Part shown: piece after piece, positions 19,701 to 26,274 of the stretch
Layout: the number at the start of each line of letters is the position of its first letter
Position numbering within the stretch: position 1 is the stretch's first letter
Source of the DNA: an uncultured Clostridium sp.
GTDB lineage: Bacteria; Bacillota; Clostridia; TANB77; CAG-508
Direction: 5' to 3'
Assembly (NCBI GenBank): GCA_946487895.1
Contig: CAMLUO010000006.1
Span: forward strand, 1-38,781
Length of the DNA: 38,781 bases
The notes under the pieces: model-generated
The model's database searches: none
What the model was told of the DNA's origin: nothing
Seen by the model: only the letters and a program-made list of their open reading frames with translations
Translations under genes and position numbers: made by a program

Positions 19701-21531
19701 ACATGAATTGTATGGAGATCCACTACCAGAGTTAGTACAAACAAGACTAGATAAAGAATTAGATTCTATTATAAAAAATGGATTCTCAGTTATGTATATA
19801 ATTGCACAAAAATTGGTATGGAAATCAAATGAAGATGGATATATAGTAGGTTCAAGAGGTTCAGTTGGTTCATCATTTGTAGCAAATATGACAGGTATTA
19901 CAGAAGTAAATTCACTTCCACCACATTATAGATGTCCAAATTGTAAATATTCAGACTTCACAGATTATGGATATAAAAATGGATTTGACTTACCAGATAA
20001 AGAATGTCCAAAATGTGGTCATAAATTAGATAAAGATGGAATGGATATTCCATTTGAAACATTTTTAGGATTCAATGGAGATAAAGAACCAGATATAGAC
20101 CTAAACTTCTCAGGAGAATATCAAGCAAAAGCACATAAATACACAGAAGTAATATTTGGAAAAGGAACAACATTTAAAGCAGGAACAATAGGTACAGTAG
20201 CTGAAAAAACAGCATATGGATATGTAAAAAAATATTTTGAAGAAAGGCATATACCAATAAATAGAGCAGAAACACAAAGACTAGCGGCTGGTTGCACAGG
20301 AATAAAAAGAACAACAGGTCAACACCCTGGTGGAATTATAGTTGTACCAAAAGGAAGAGAAATATATGAATTCTGTCCAGTACAACACCCGGCAGATGAT
20401 CCAAACTCAGATATTATTACAACACATTTTGATTATCACTCAATAGACCAGAACTTGCTTAAACTAGACATACTAGGACATGATGACCCAACAGTAATAA
20501 GAATGTTACAAGATATAACTGGAATAGACCCAACAAAAGTACCATTAGATGATAAGGAAACAATGTCAATATTTAGTTCAACAGATGCTTTAGGAGTAAC
20601 ACCAGAACAAATACATTCCCAAGTTGGAAGTTTTGGAATACCTGAATTCGGAACAAAATTTGTAAGAGGAATGTTAGTAGATACAAAACCAAAAACATTT
20701 GATGAATTAATCCGTATATCAGGACTTTCACATGGTACAGATGTGTGGCTTGGAAATGCACAAAGTTTAATAGAAGCAGGAACAGTAACACTACAAGATG
20801 CAATATGTTGTCGTGATGATATAATGATTTACTTAATGAAAATGGGATTACCACCAAATGATTCATTTAAAATCATGGAATCAGTACGTAAGGGAAAAGT
20901 AGCAAAAGGAAAAGAACCAAAGTGGGAGCAATATAAAGAAGAAATGAAAGAACATGGTGTGCCAGATTGGTATATAAAATCATGTGAAAAAATAAAATAC
21001 ATGTTCCCAAAAGCCCATGCAGCAGCATATGTAACAAATGCCTTTAGAATAGCATGGTTTAAGGTACATGAGCCATTAGCATATTATGCAGCTTTTTTCT
21101 CAATAAGAGCAGATGAATTTGATAGTGACTGCATGATATTTGGAAAAGAAAAAGTAAAAAACAAAATGAAAGAAATAGATTTACAAGGAAACAATGCAAC
21201 AGTAAAAGATAAAAACATGTATTCAATATTAGAACTTGTATTAGAAATGTATGAAAGAGGATTTACATTCTTGCCAATGGATTTATACAAATCACATGCA
21301 ACAAAATTTTTAGTAGAAGATGGAGCTATAAGACCACCATTAAACAGTATACCTGGACTTGGAACAGTTGCAGCAGAAGGAATTGCAAAAGCAAGAGAAG
21401 AAGGAAAGTTCATGTCAATAGATGACTTGAAAATACGTTCAAAAGTTGGAAATTCAGTAACAGACTTGTTAAAAAAGTATGGTTGCTTAAAAGGCATGAG
21501 TCAAAGTAATCAAATTAGCTTGTTTGTGTAA
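16753..21531 (+). CDS. polC: DNA polymerase III alpha subunit, PolC type
   Basis: A 1592-residue replicative polymerase with built-in proofreading. After an N-terminal domain (1-200) there are two similar OB-fold segments (about 250-335, DGRVTLEGRIVTCDV; about 375-460, DGKVALQGEVIYTED). A PHP domain (VELHMHTQMSQMDAMTSATD) is split by a DEDDh exonuclease (CVLDLETTGFSAVTEKITEI; HNAGFDVGFL; HRALDDVDTT). A zinc finger (CPNCKYSDF; CPKCGHKL) precedes PDIDLNFSGEYQ with catalytic aspartates and the C-terminal GTIGTVAEKTAYGYVKKYF palm. Usual PolC is near 1440 residues; the extra length is in the duplicated OB region. ATG 16753 gives MAEKTKK; TTG 16741, closer to GGGAGAAAGG, is an alternative start. 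Confidence 0.96.
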   Translation: MAEKTKKVGEIFSDYNANSNIKYASVMGLNVIKKENKLQVALYYDEYIEIKEIWYFEKFLKERFQFEQIDTIIKYHEAVKLKEIKEEWRNIIAYMAHKYPLMKPMLLLKSDVEVVENEIDIKMHIKGADFLKAKKTDKELQKVLKNLFGKEYVINIEEDLSLDDIKEIREARKREEEQLIAHIEKENEELRKQQQEQVSEYQDNNYMPPVDDEGYIPPEGELYENPEMMQPQEYIMGKPSKAKEKHIKIKDITANDGRVTLEGRIVTCDVRETKSGKGMIICELYDGTGTMTCKSFSKDLAEGKEIVEKIGNAKTIKLIGKAGLDTYAGDVTVIANTIIGTENNEIPELPTEEEIEDTPLILGQSMNITEELVKVQDLGVDDGKVALQGEVIYTEDRTLKSGKTLFSFDLYDGTSTITCKAFLNKENAKKIMKRIQGAKGIKIAGTAQMDTFSNELTVMANTIVETDGLKKEVRQDNAEVKRVELHMHTQMSQMDAMTSATDLIKRAMKWGMKSIAITDHGVVQAFPEAHKMLGFDNPDMKVIYGVEAYLAPDKNAVVSNPKGQDIDTTYCVLDLETTGFSAVTEKITEIGVMKVKDGEVIDEFSCFVNPEKHIPERVTEVTNITDEMVKDAETIDKVFPKLLEFLGDSVIVAHNAGFDVGFLKQNAKALGYEFDYTYLDTLSLAKDLFPDYKKYKLGKIAENLGIKVEVAHRALDDVDTTVKVFKVMLDMLKKRGAKKLEDIDFVSRTEEAKKEEYKKLKTYHAIILAKNYVGLRNLYKLVSYSHLHYFYRKPRILKSLLKKYREGLILGSACEAGELYQAIELGKTDEEIEEIAEFYDYLEIQPIGNNQFLIRNETVKDEEALRDINRKIVALGEKLNKPVVATCDVHFIDPQDEVYRRILEAGQGYNDADNQAPLYLRTTEEMLEEFSYLGKEKAYEVVVTNTNKISDMCDQISPISPEKCPPHIPGCEQTIKDIAYNKAHELYGDPLPELVQTRLDKELDSIIKNGFSVMYIIAQKLVWKSNEDGYIVGSRGSVGSSFVANMTGITEVNSLPPHYRCPNCKYSDFTDYGYKNGFDLPDKECPKCGHKLDKDGMDIPFETFLGFNGDKEPDIDLNFSGEYQAKAHKYTEVIFGKGTTFKAGTIGTVAEKTAYGYVKKYFEERHIPINRAETQRLAAGCTGIKRTTGQHPGGIIVVPKGREIYEFCPVQHPADDPNSDIITTHFDYHSIDQNLLKLDILGHDDPTVIRMLQDITGIDPTKVPLDDKETMSIFSSTDALGVTPEQIHSQVGSFGIPEFGTKFVRGMLVDTKPKTFDELIRISGLSHGTDVWLGNAQSLIEAGTVTLQDAICCRDDIMIYLMKMGLPPNDSFKIMESVRKGKVAKGKEPKWEQYKEEMKEHGVPDWYIKSCEKIKYMFPKAHAAAYVTNAFRIAWFKVHEPLAYYAAFFSIRADEFDSDCMIFGKEKVKNKMKEIDLQGNNATVKDKNMYSILELVLEMYERGFTFLPMDLYKSHATKFLVEDGAIRPPLNSIPGLGTVAAEGIAKAREEGKFMSIDDLKIRSKVGNSVTDLLKKYGCLKGMSQSNQISLFV

Positions 21532-21615
21532 TGTCCATTTGGGGACGTTTCTCATGCGACATTTTGTCCTATTGGGGACGTTTCCTTTTGGACATTTTTG
21601 TCCGTTTGGGGACAG
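21532..21615. repeat. GGGGAC-type intergenic repeat, family B copy 1
   Basis: Three GTCC-N4/5-GGGGAC units, separated by GTTTCTC/GTTTCC spacers, start directly after the polC stop. Similar arrays lie at 29933, 35133 and, inverted, 35759. Confidence 0.85.
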
Positions 21616-21642
21616 AACTTTAGCTTAATAATTAAATTAAAA

Positions 21643-21674
21643 AAGAGAGAAAATGCATTTGCAAATTCTCTCTT
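21643..21674 (-). terminator. Terminator after the 104-residue orphan gene
   Basis: On the minus strand AAGAGAGAATTTGCA pairs with TGCATTTTCTCTCTT, followed by T residues. It lies 12 bases past the gene's stop. Confidence 0.88.
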
Positions 21675-21686
21675 AACAATTTTTTG

Positions 21687-22001
21687 CTATCCTCTGATTA
21701 AATCCATCAATACGCTTTTACTAGCTAAAGGTGACTCGTATTGTATTCTACGAGTTTGTGATTTTCCAGCTTTAATTTCTTCAGGTTTTCTTTCGATTTC
21801 GAAACCAAGTGTATAGATTTCATTATTCATTTTAACAAATGATTTGTTTAAAGCCCCTTTTGGAAAATGAACATCAACTAATTCACCAGATTTTTTTATT
21901 AATTTAATTTCTGGAAAATAATAGATAAGTTCAGACCAATCGGTGAAGAAATTTTTTTCTTCATTTTTAAACCGTATAGCTTCGTTTGTAATTTTTCTCA
22001 T
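21687..22001 (-). CDS. Hypothetical protein, 104 residues
   Basis: No family is recognised. The protein is mixed-charge and soluble-looking (FFTDWSELIYYFPEIKLIK; VDVHFPKGALNKSF; GKSQTRRIQYESPL). It stands alone on the minus strand with its own promoter (22047-22075), a good binding site (AAAGGAGAAGCTTT) and terminator. Codon 10 is CGG read in the zero frame as arginine, one of only two such cases in the window, so it may be newly acquired or the codon may be slowly read here. It shares the small, separately expressed look of the gene at 35361. Confidence 0.75.
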   Translation of the reverse strand: MRKITNEAIRFKNEEKNFFTDWSELIYYFPEIKLIKKSGELVDVHFPKGALNKSFVKMNNEIYTLGFEIERKPEEIKAGKSQTRRIQYESPLASKSVLMDLIRG

Positions 22002-22046
22002 AAAGCTTCTCCTTTAGAATTGTTTGTCAACAGTTACATTATGTAG

Positions 22047-22075
22047 ATTATAGCACCAATAGAAACAAAAATCAA
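22047..22075 (-). promoter_or_regulatory. SigA-type promoter of the 104-residue orphan gene
   Basis: On the minus strand TTGATT (22075-22070) and TATAAT (22052-22047) are 17 bases apart. Confidence 0.7.
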
Positions 22076-22077
22076 TA

Positions 22078-22106
22078 TTGACATATTATGTGAAATAAGA
22101 TAAAAT
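22078..22106 (+). promoter_or_regulatory. SigA-type promoter of the HD-domain gene
   Basis: TTGACA and TAAAAT are 17 bases apart, 28 bases before ATG 22135. It is divergent from the preceding promoter, which it nearly touches. Confidence 0.75.
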
Positions 22107-22134
22107 GCTTTTAAAGGAATTTTGGAGGAAAATG

Positions 22135-23208
22135 ATGAATCAATATTTAGAACAAACAAATCCAATGATAAAAGAATATTTTAAAATATTATCACCAGAA
22201 GGGATACCAGACTTTTTATGGGATTATATAAACACACCAGAAATGCAAAAACAAAATGGGATTAGCGTATCTTGTGGAACTATATATTCAAAAATGTACA
22301 ATCAAATTTGGTATTCTAGTTTAGACCATAGTATAGCAGTTGCATTAATCGTATGGAATTTTACAAAAGATAAAAAACAAACATTAGCAGGATTGTTTCA
22401 TGATATAGCAACACCAGTATTTAAACATACTATTGACTTTATGAATGGTGACTATGAAACACAAGAATCAACAGAAGAATTAACAACTAAAATTATTGAA
22501 AATTCACAAGAAATAATGAGTTTGTTAAATAGGGATAATATAAAAGTAGAAGAAGTTAATGATTATCATATATATCCAATTGCGGATAATGATACACCAC
22601 AGCTTGCAGCAGATAGATTAGAATATACATTATCAAACTGATTGGGTGTAACTGAAAAACTATGGACATTAGATGAAGTGAAAGAAATTTATCAAAATAT
22701 TGAAGTACAAAAAAATGAAGATGGTATAGATGAACTTGGATTTAAAGATAAGCATAAGGCAGAAAAATTTGTACATGCAATGAGCAAATTATCATGTTTA
22801 TATAGAAGGATTGAAACTAAATTTAGTATGCAATTTTTAGCTGATATTATGAAAGAAATGTCAGTACAAAATTTAATTACAAGAGATGATTTGTATAATT
22901 ATCAAGAAAAAGATATTATAGAGAAAATTGAAAATTGTAAATATGCTAATATTTCGAAATGTTTTAAAATTTGGGAAAATGCAACTAAAATAAACCAAAG
23001 TGATGAACCAGTTAAAGATAAATATTGTGTGAATATAGATAAAGTAAAAGTTAGATACATTAATCCTTTAGTTAAAATGGATAATAATAAGTTCGAAAGA
23101 GTTGATAAAATATCAGAAAAGGCAAATGTTGACATAGAAAAGACATTAAATTATAAAACAAAAAAATATGCATATTTAGATTTTAATTTTGAAAAAGAGG
23201 AGATATAA
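22135..23208 (+). pseudogene. HD-domain phosphohydrolase with in-frame TGA
   Basis: About 357 codons in one frame, interrupted by TGA at 22639. The first part has HD-domain motifs: SSLDHSIAVALIVW, then GLFHDIATPVFKHTIDFMNG with His-Asp metal ligands, and PQLAADRLEYTLSN. The second part continues LGVTEKLWTLDEVKEIY without a binding site of its own; it could only start at TTG 22642, directly after the stop. A glycine (GGA) would fit at the TGA position in related HD proteins as I recall them. It may be a recent nonsense mutation, a sequence error, a readthrough gene, or reinitiation. I call it a probable pseudogene or recoded gene. ATG 22135 follows TTTGGAGGAAAATG. Confidence 0.6.
22639..22641 (+). 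other. In-frame TGA in the HD-domain gene
   Basis: AAC-TGA-TTG-GGT lies in an otherwise open frame. One base change from GGA would make it sense. TGA ends the rhodanese, cysteine synthase and recG genes, so it is a true stop elsewhere. Confidence 0.8.
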
Positions 23209-23210
23209 AA

Positions 23211-23498
23211 ATGCAAGAAATATTTACAGCGAAAAACATTATAATATATTTAATAAGTATAAATATAATAGGATTCCTTATAATGTGGTTAGATAAAAGG
23301 AAAGCAATAAAAGGAAGTTGGAGAATACCAGAAAAAACATTATTTATAATAACTGCAATTGGTGGTGGAATAGGGACAACGGCGGGAATGTTTGTATTTA
23401 GACATAAAACTAAAAAACTTAATTTTTTAATAGGTTTTCCGCTAATAACAATATTAGAAATAATATTAATGATATATTATCTATTCATAAATAATTAA
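23211..23498 (+). CDS. DUF1294 family membrane protein
   Basis: A 95-residue protein with three hydrophobic spans (IIIYLISINIIGFLIMWLD; LFIITAIGGGIGTTAGMFVF; FLIGFPLITILEIILMIYYL). The family motif DKRKA followed by WRIPE...L...A..GG..G...GM...HKT..K is clearly visible. Function unknown. It starts 2 bases after the HD gene's stop with GAGGAGATATAAAA upstream, so the two are probably co-transcribed. Confidence 0.88.
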   Translation: MQEIFTAKNIIIYLISINIIGFLIMWLDKRKAIKGSWRIPEKTLFIITAIGGGIGTTAGMFVFRHKTKKLNFLIGFPLITILEIILMIYYLFINN

Positions 23499-23505
23499 TG
23501 AAAAG

Positions 23506-23534
23506 AAGCTCTTAATAATATTATTTAAGAGCTT
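23506..23534. terminator. Bidirectional terminator between DUF1294 gene and dapB
   Basis: AAGCTCTTAA pairs with TTAAGAGCTT; flanks are A-rich on the left and T-rich on the right. Confidence 0.85.
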
Positions 23535-23546
23535 TTAAAAAATATA

Positions 23547-24299
23547 TTAAACATTTGCCATATCTTCCATGCAATAAAGGCCAGGTTTTTGATTGACTAT
23601 GAAGTTAGCAGCTTTTAAACTACCTTCTGCAAAAACATTTCTAGAGTAACTAGTATGTTTAATTTCAAAAGTTTCAAAATCGCCAATAAATTGAACAGTA
23701 TGTTCCCCAACAATATTCCCACCACGAATTGAAGACATACCAATTTCATTTTTATCCCTTTTTTCATGTTTATCATGTCTATTATATTCGCAATGTAGGT
23801 TATTTCCTAATGCAGAATTTATAGAATCAGCTAACATTTGAGCAGTACCACTTGGACTATCAATTTTTCTATTATGATGAGATTCTATAATTTCTATATC
23901 AGTATCTTTCATTAAAGGTGCAAGCCAAGATACTAACTTTTTCATAATCATAATATCAAAAGACATATTAGCAGATTTAAAAATTGGAATAATTTTGCTA
24001 TACTCTTTGATTGTTTTTTCTTGTTCTTTTGTAAATCCAGTAGTTGCTATTACAATTGGTACATTATTTTTACTTGCATATTCTAATATATTTAAAGTTG
24101 CAATAGGAATAGAGAAATCTATAATAACATCTGGTTTTTCTTTAATATCTTCAATTTTATTAAAAACAGGAAAAGCAAATTCACCTGTAATATTTTTATC
24201 AAATCCTGCTTTTAAAACTAAATTTTCGTTTTGTTCAATTAAATCACAAACCACTTGTCCCATTTTTCCATTACAACCATTTACTAAAACTTCTAACAT
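23547..24299 (-). CDS. dapB: 4-hydroxy-tetrahydrodipicolinate reductase
   Basis: A 250-residue enzyme of the diaminopimelate/lysine pathway that reduces the DapA product with NAD(P)H. The Rossmann motif is NGCNGKMGQVV, and ESHHNRKIDSPSGTA is the DapB signature with catalytic His and Lys. VIIDFSIP and GEHTVQFIGDFETFEIKH also match. The length matches the family. It is 50 bases downstream of dapA on the same strand, with AGAAAGGAAAATTAAT before ATG 24299, so the two are one operon supplying lysine and cell-wall diaminopimelate. Confidence 0.96.
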   Translation of the reverse strand: MLEVLVNGCNGKMGQVVCDLIEQNENLVLKAGFDKNITGEFAFPVFNKIEDIKEKPDVIIDFSIPIATLNILEYASKNNVPIVIATTGFTKEQEKTIKEYSKIIPIFKSANMSFDIMIMKKLVSWLAPLMKDTDIEIIESHHNRKIDSPSGTAQMLADSINSALGNNLHCEYNRHDKHEKRDKNEIGMSSIRGGNIVGEHTVQFIGDFETFEIKHTSYSRNVFAEGSLKAANFIVNQKPGLYCMEDMANV

Positions 24300-24349
24300 A
24301 ATTAATTTTCCTTTCTTTCTAATATATATAGCTAATTATATAAATGAAA

Positions 24350-25228
24350 CTAGTCTAAATTATTTAATTCTTGTTTCAAAACTTCCATTTTTTCATCAGT
24401 CATAGGAGTAAGAGGAAGTCTTGGAAGTCCAAAATCATAACCTTGAATATTAAGAGCTGCTTTAACTGGAATAGGATTTACCTCTGAGAATAAAGCCTTA
24501 ATTAAAGGTAAAGCATCTAATTGCATTTTTGTTGCTTTTTCAATATTTCCATCAAAGAAATTTTGAACAATATTGTGAGTGTATTCTGGTTTTACATTAG
24601 ATAAAACAGAAATAACACCTAGACCACCAAGTGATAAAATGGGTAGAATTTGGTCATCATTACCAGAATAAATATGTAAGTTATCACCACAAAGATGAGC
24701 AATTTCGGCTACTTGTGATATATTTCCACTTGCTTCTTTAATTGCAACAATATTTTCAATTTTTGAAAGTTCTAAACAAGTTTTAGGTTCAATATTAACT
24801 CCTGTTCTGCTAGGTACACTGTATAAAATAATTGGTAGAGAAACACTTTGTGCAATTACTTTATAATGTTCAATTAATCCTTTTTGTGTGCATTTGTTGT
24901 AATATGGAGTAACAATTAAAACTCCATCAACACCTAAGCTTTCAGCTAATTTTGAATTTTCGATAACTTGTTTTGTGTTATTTCCGCCAGTACCTGCAAT
25001 AATTGGAATTCTTCCATTTGCGGTTTTTACTGCACATTCGATTGCTTGTTTTTTTTCTTCAGTAGTCATAGTAGATGATTCACCTGTTGTACCACATACA
25101 ATTATTGCATCTACTTTTTTTTGAATTTGATCTTTAATAAGTCTTTCAAATTCTTTTAAGTTTACACCGTTTTCGTCAAAAGGTGTACTGATAGCTGTTC
25201 CACAGCCTTTGAATAAAATTTTTTTCAT
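24350..25228 (-). CDS. dapA: 4-hydroxy-tetrahydrodipicolinate synthase
   Basis: A 292-residue class I aldolase condensing pyruvate with aspartate semialdehyde. VCGTTGESSTMT is the substrate motif, SVPSRTGVNI carries the proton-relay tyrosine region, and IVAIKEASGNISQ has the Schiff-base lysine. FKGCGTAISTPF is the usual start. ATG 25228 is preceded by AGGAAGTGATTTTAA. It heads the dapA-dapB pair and is divergent from the YgjP-like gene. Confidence 0.96.
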   Translation of the reverse strand: MKKILFKGCGTAISTPFDENGVNLKEFERLIKDQIQKKVDAIIVCGTTGESSTMTTEEKKQAIECAVKTANGRIPIIAGTGGNNTKQVIENSKLAESLGVDGVLIVTPYYNKCTQKGLIEHYKVIAQSVSLPIILYSVPSRTGVNIEPKTCLELSKIENIVAIKEASGNISQVAEIAHLCGDNLHIYSGNDDQILPILSLGGLGVISVLSNVKPEYTHNIVQNFFDGNIEKATKMQLDALPLIKALFSEVNPIPVKAALNIQGYDFGLPRLPLTPMTDEKMEVLKQELNNLD

Positions 25229-25350
25229 TTAAAATCACTTCCTAAAAGTGTTATATGGCGAAGAAATGTAGTTACATTCCTTCTTATTTTAGAATTATAT
25301 TACAAAAAATAAAAAAAAGAAATAAAAAATAAATTTTTTTTAAAAAGGTA

Positions 25351-25379
25351 TTGACAAATATAAAAATAAAATATAAAAT
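25351..25379 (+). promoter_or_regulatory. SigA-type promoter of the YgjP-like gene
   Basis: TTGACA and TAAAAT are 17 bases apart, in the 221-base space between divergent dapA and the YgjP-like gene. Confidence 0.75.
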
Positions 25380-25393
25380 GGGAACAACAAAAG

Positions 25394-25407
25394 CGAACAA
25401 CAATTCG
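25394..25407 (+). promoter_or_regulatory. Possible LexA-like operator
   Basis: CGAACAACAATTCG differs by one base from the Gram-positive LexA consensus CGAACNNNNGTTCG, and lies 15 bases after the -10 hexamer. A second TTCGAAC lies just downstream. The A-rich context makes chance possible. Confidence 0.35.
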
Positions 25408-25449
25408 AAAAACAAAAATTCGAACAAAAATTAAGAAGGAGTGATATTT

Positions 25450-25971
25450 ATGAATATAGTTAGAAAACAAACAATCAGAAAAAGCCTTGTAAAGACTGAA
25501 CTAGAGAAACATCCAGTACCTATTTTAGGAAAAGATTACAGAGTAAAAATAACTTATAAAAATATTAGAATAACTGAATTAGATGTTGAAAATACGAACA
25601 TAATTATATCACTTCCAAACAGATATAAAAAAATGGCAAACACAGAAATTTTGGACTTAGCAATAGATAAAATGTACGAACAAATAGCAAAGGTTGAAAT
25701 AGAAAGAGCTATGGAGAAAACAAGAATAATGTTAGGGTTTGCGCCAGAAGAGTACGAAATAAAAAGAATGAAAATATTAGGAAAGTGTGAAAATAGTAAA
25801 ATATCTATCAATCCAGAAGTTGTAAAATATAAAAGAGAAGTAATTGACTATATAGTATTACATCAATATTGCCACTTGAAACATAAAACACATTCAAAAA
25901 CATTTTACAAAATGATAGAAAAATATCAACCAAATTATAAAAAATGTGAAGAAGTTTTAATGAATATATAA
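25450..25971 (+). CDS. YgjP/DUF45-like metallopeptidase homologue with altered HExxH
   Basis: A 173-residue member of the DUF45 (SprT-related) family. The C-terminal half VIDYIVLHQYCHLKHKTHSK followed by F, and YQPNYKKCE match the family's HELCHLKH..HS..F and P..... segments. The active-site Glu of HExxH is Gln here (codon CAA, one base from GAA), so catalysis as a zinc peptidase would be impaired unless the residue is a sequence error. I choose ATG 25450, 8 bases after GAAGGAG, over GTG 25441. It reads alone from a promoter at 25351. Confidence 0.82.
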   Translation: MNIVRKQTIRKSLVKTELEKHPVPILGKDYRVKITYKNIRITELDVENTNIIISLPNRYKKMANTEILDLAIDKMYEQIAKVEIERAMEKTRIMLGFAPEEYEIKRMKILGKCENSKISINPEVVKYKREVIDYIVLHQYCHLKHKTHSKTFYKMIEKYQPNYKKCEEVLMNI

Positions 25972-26080
25972 GTTATTATTGTCTTGCTCAAAGAAGGGCA
26001 GTACCTTGACTTTTCTGGTAAACATCTCAAAATAATTGATGGACTGCTGATGGTAGAAATGTAAAAGAGTTTAAATTTCA

Positions 26081-26117
26081 AAAAAGTCAAGTGACAAATA
26101 AGTCATTTGACTTTTTT
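26081..26117 (+). terminator. Terminator in the 302-base space before tRNA-Gln
   Basis: AAAAAGTCAAGTGAC pairs with GTCATTTGACTTTTT (one G-T pair). The preceding 25972-26080 is transcribed leader or trailer with no gene I can support; a small RNA is possible but unproven. Confidence 0.82.
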
Positions 26118-26178
26118 GTCAAAAATATATCGACAAAATTAAAAAAAGGTGATAATATATGTATGTATGTATGAATAT

Positions 26179-26253
26179 TGGGGTATCGCCAAGCGGTAAG
26201 GCATCGGACTCTGACTCCGACATTCCTGTGTTCGAATCACAGTACCCCAGCCA
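26179..26253 (+). tRNA. tRNA-Gln (anticodon CTG)
   Basis: A complete cloverleaf is visible. The acceptor stem TGGGGTA pairs with TACCCCA, the anticodon stem TCGGA with TCCGA around CTCTGAC (anticodon CTG at the centre), and the T stem CTGTG with CACAG around TTCGAAT. Discriminator G and an encoded CCA follow. It reads CAG. It does not read CGG, so it does not explain the frameshift sites. Confidence 0.97.
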
Positions 26254-26274
26254 AATTTTTATTGGAGGTAACAA

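Noticed and set aside
22639..22641. Genome-wide reassignment of TGA (for example to Gly or Trp).
   Set aside because: TGA ends the rhodanese, cysteine synthase and recG genes at family-typical lengths, and Trp is coded by TGG.
22639..22641. Selenocysteine at the TGA of the HD gene.
   Set aside because: No selenocysteine-type family is involved and no SECIS-like hairpin is evident directly downstream.
25972..26080. A gene fragment or structured RNA before tRNA-Gln.
   Set aside because: Translation gives only short fragments and I recognise no RNA family; only the terminator at 26081 is supported.
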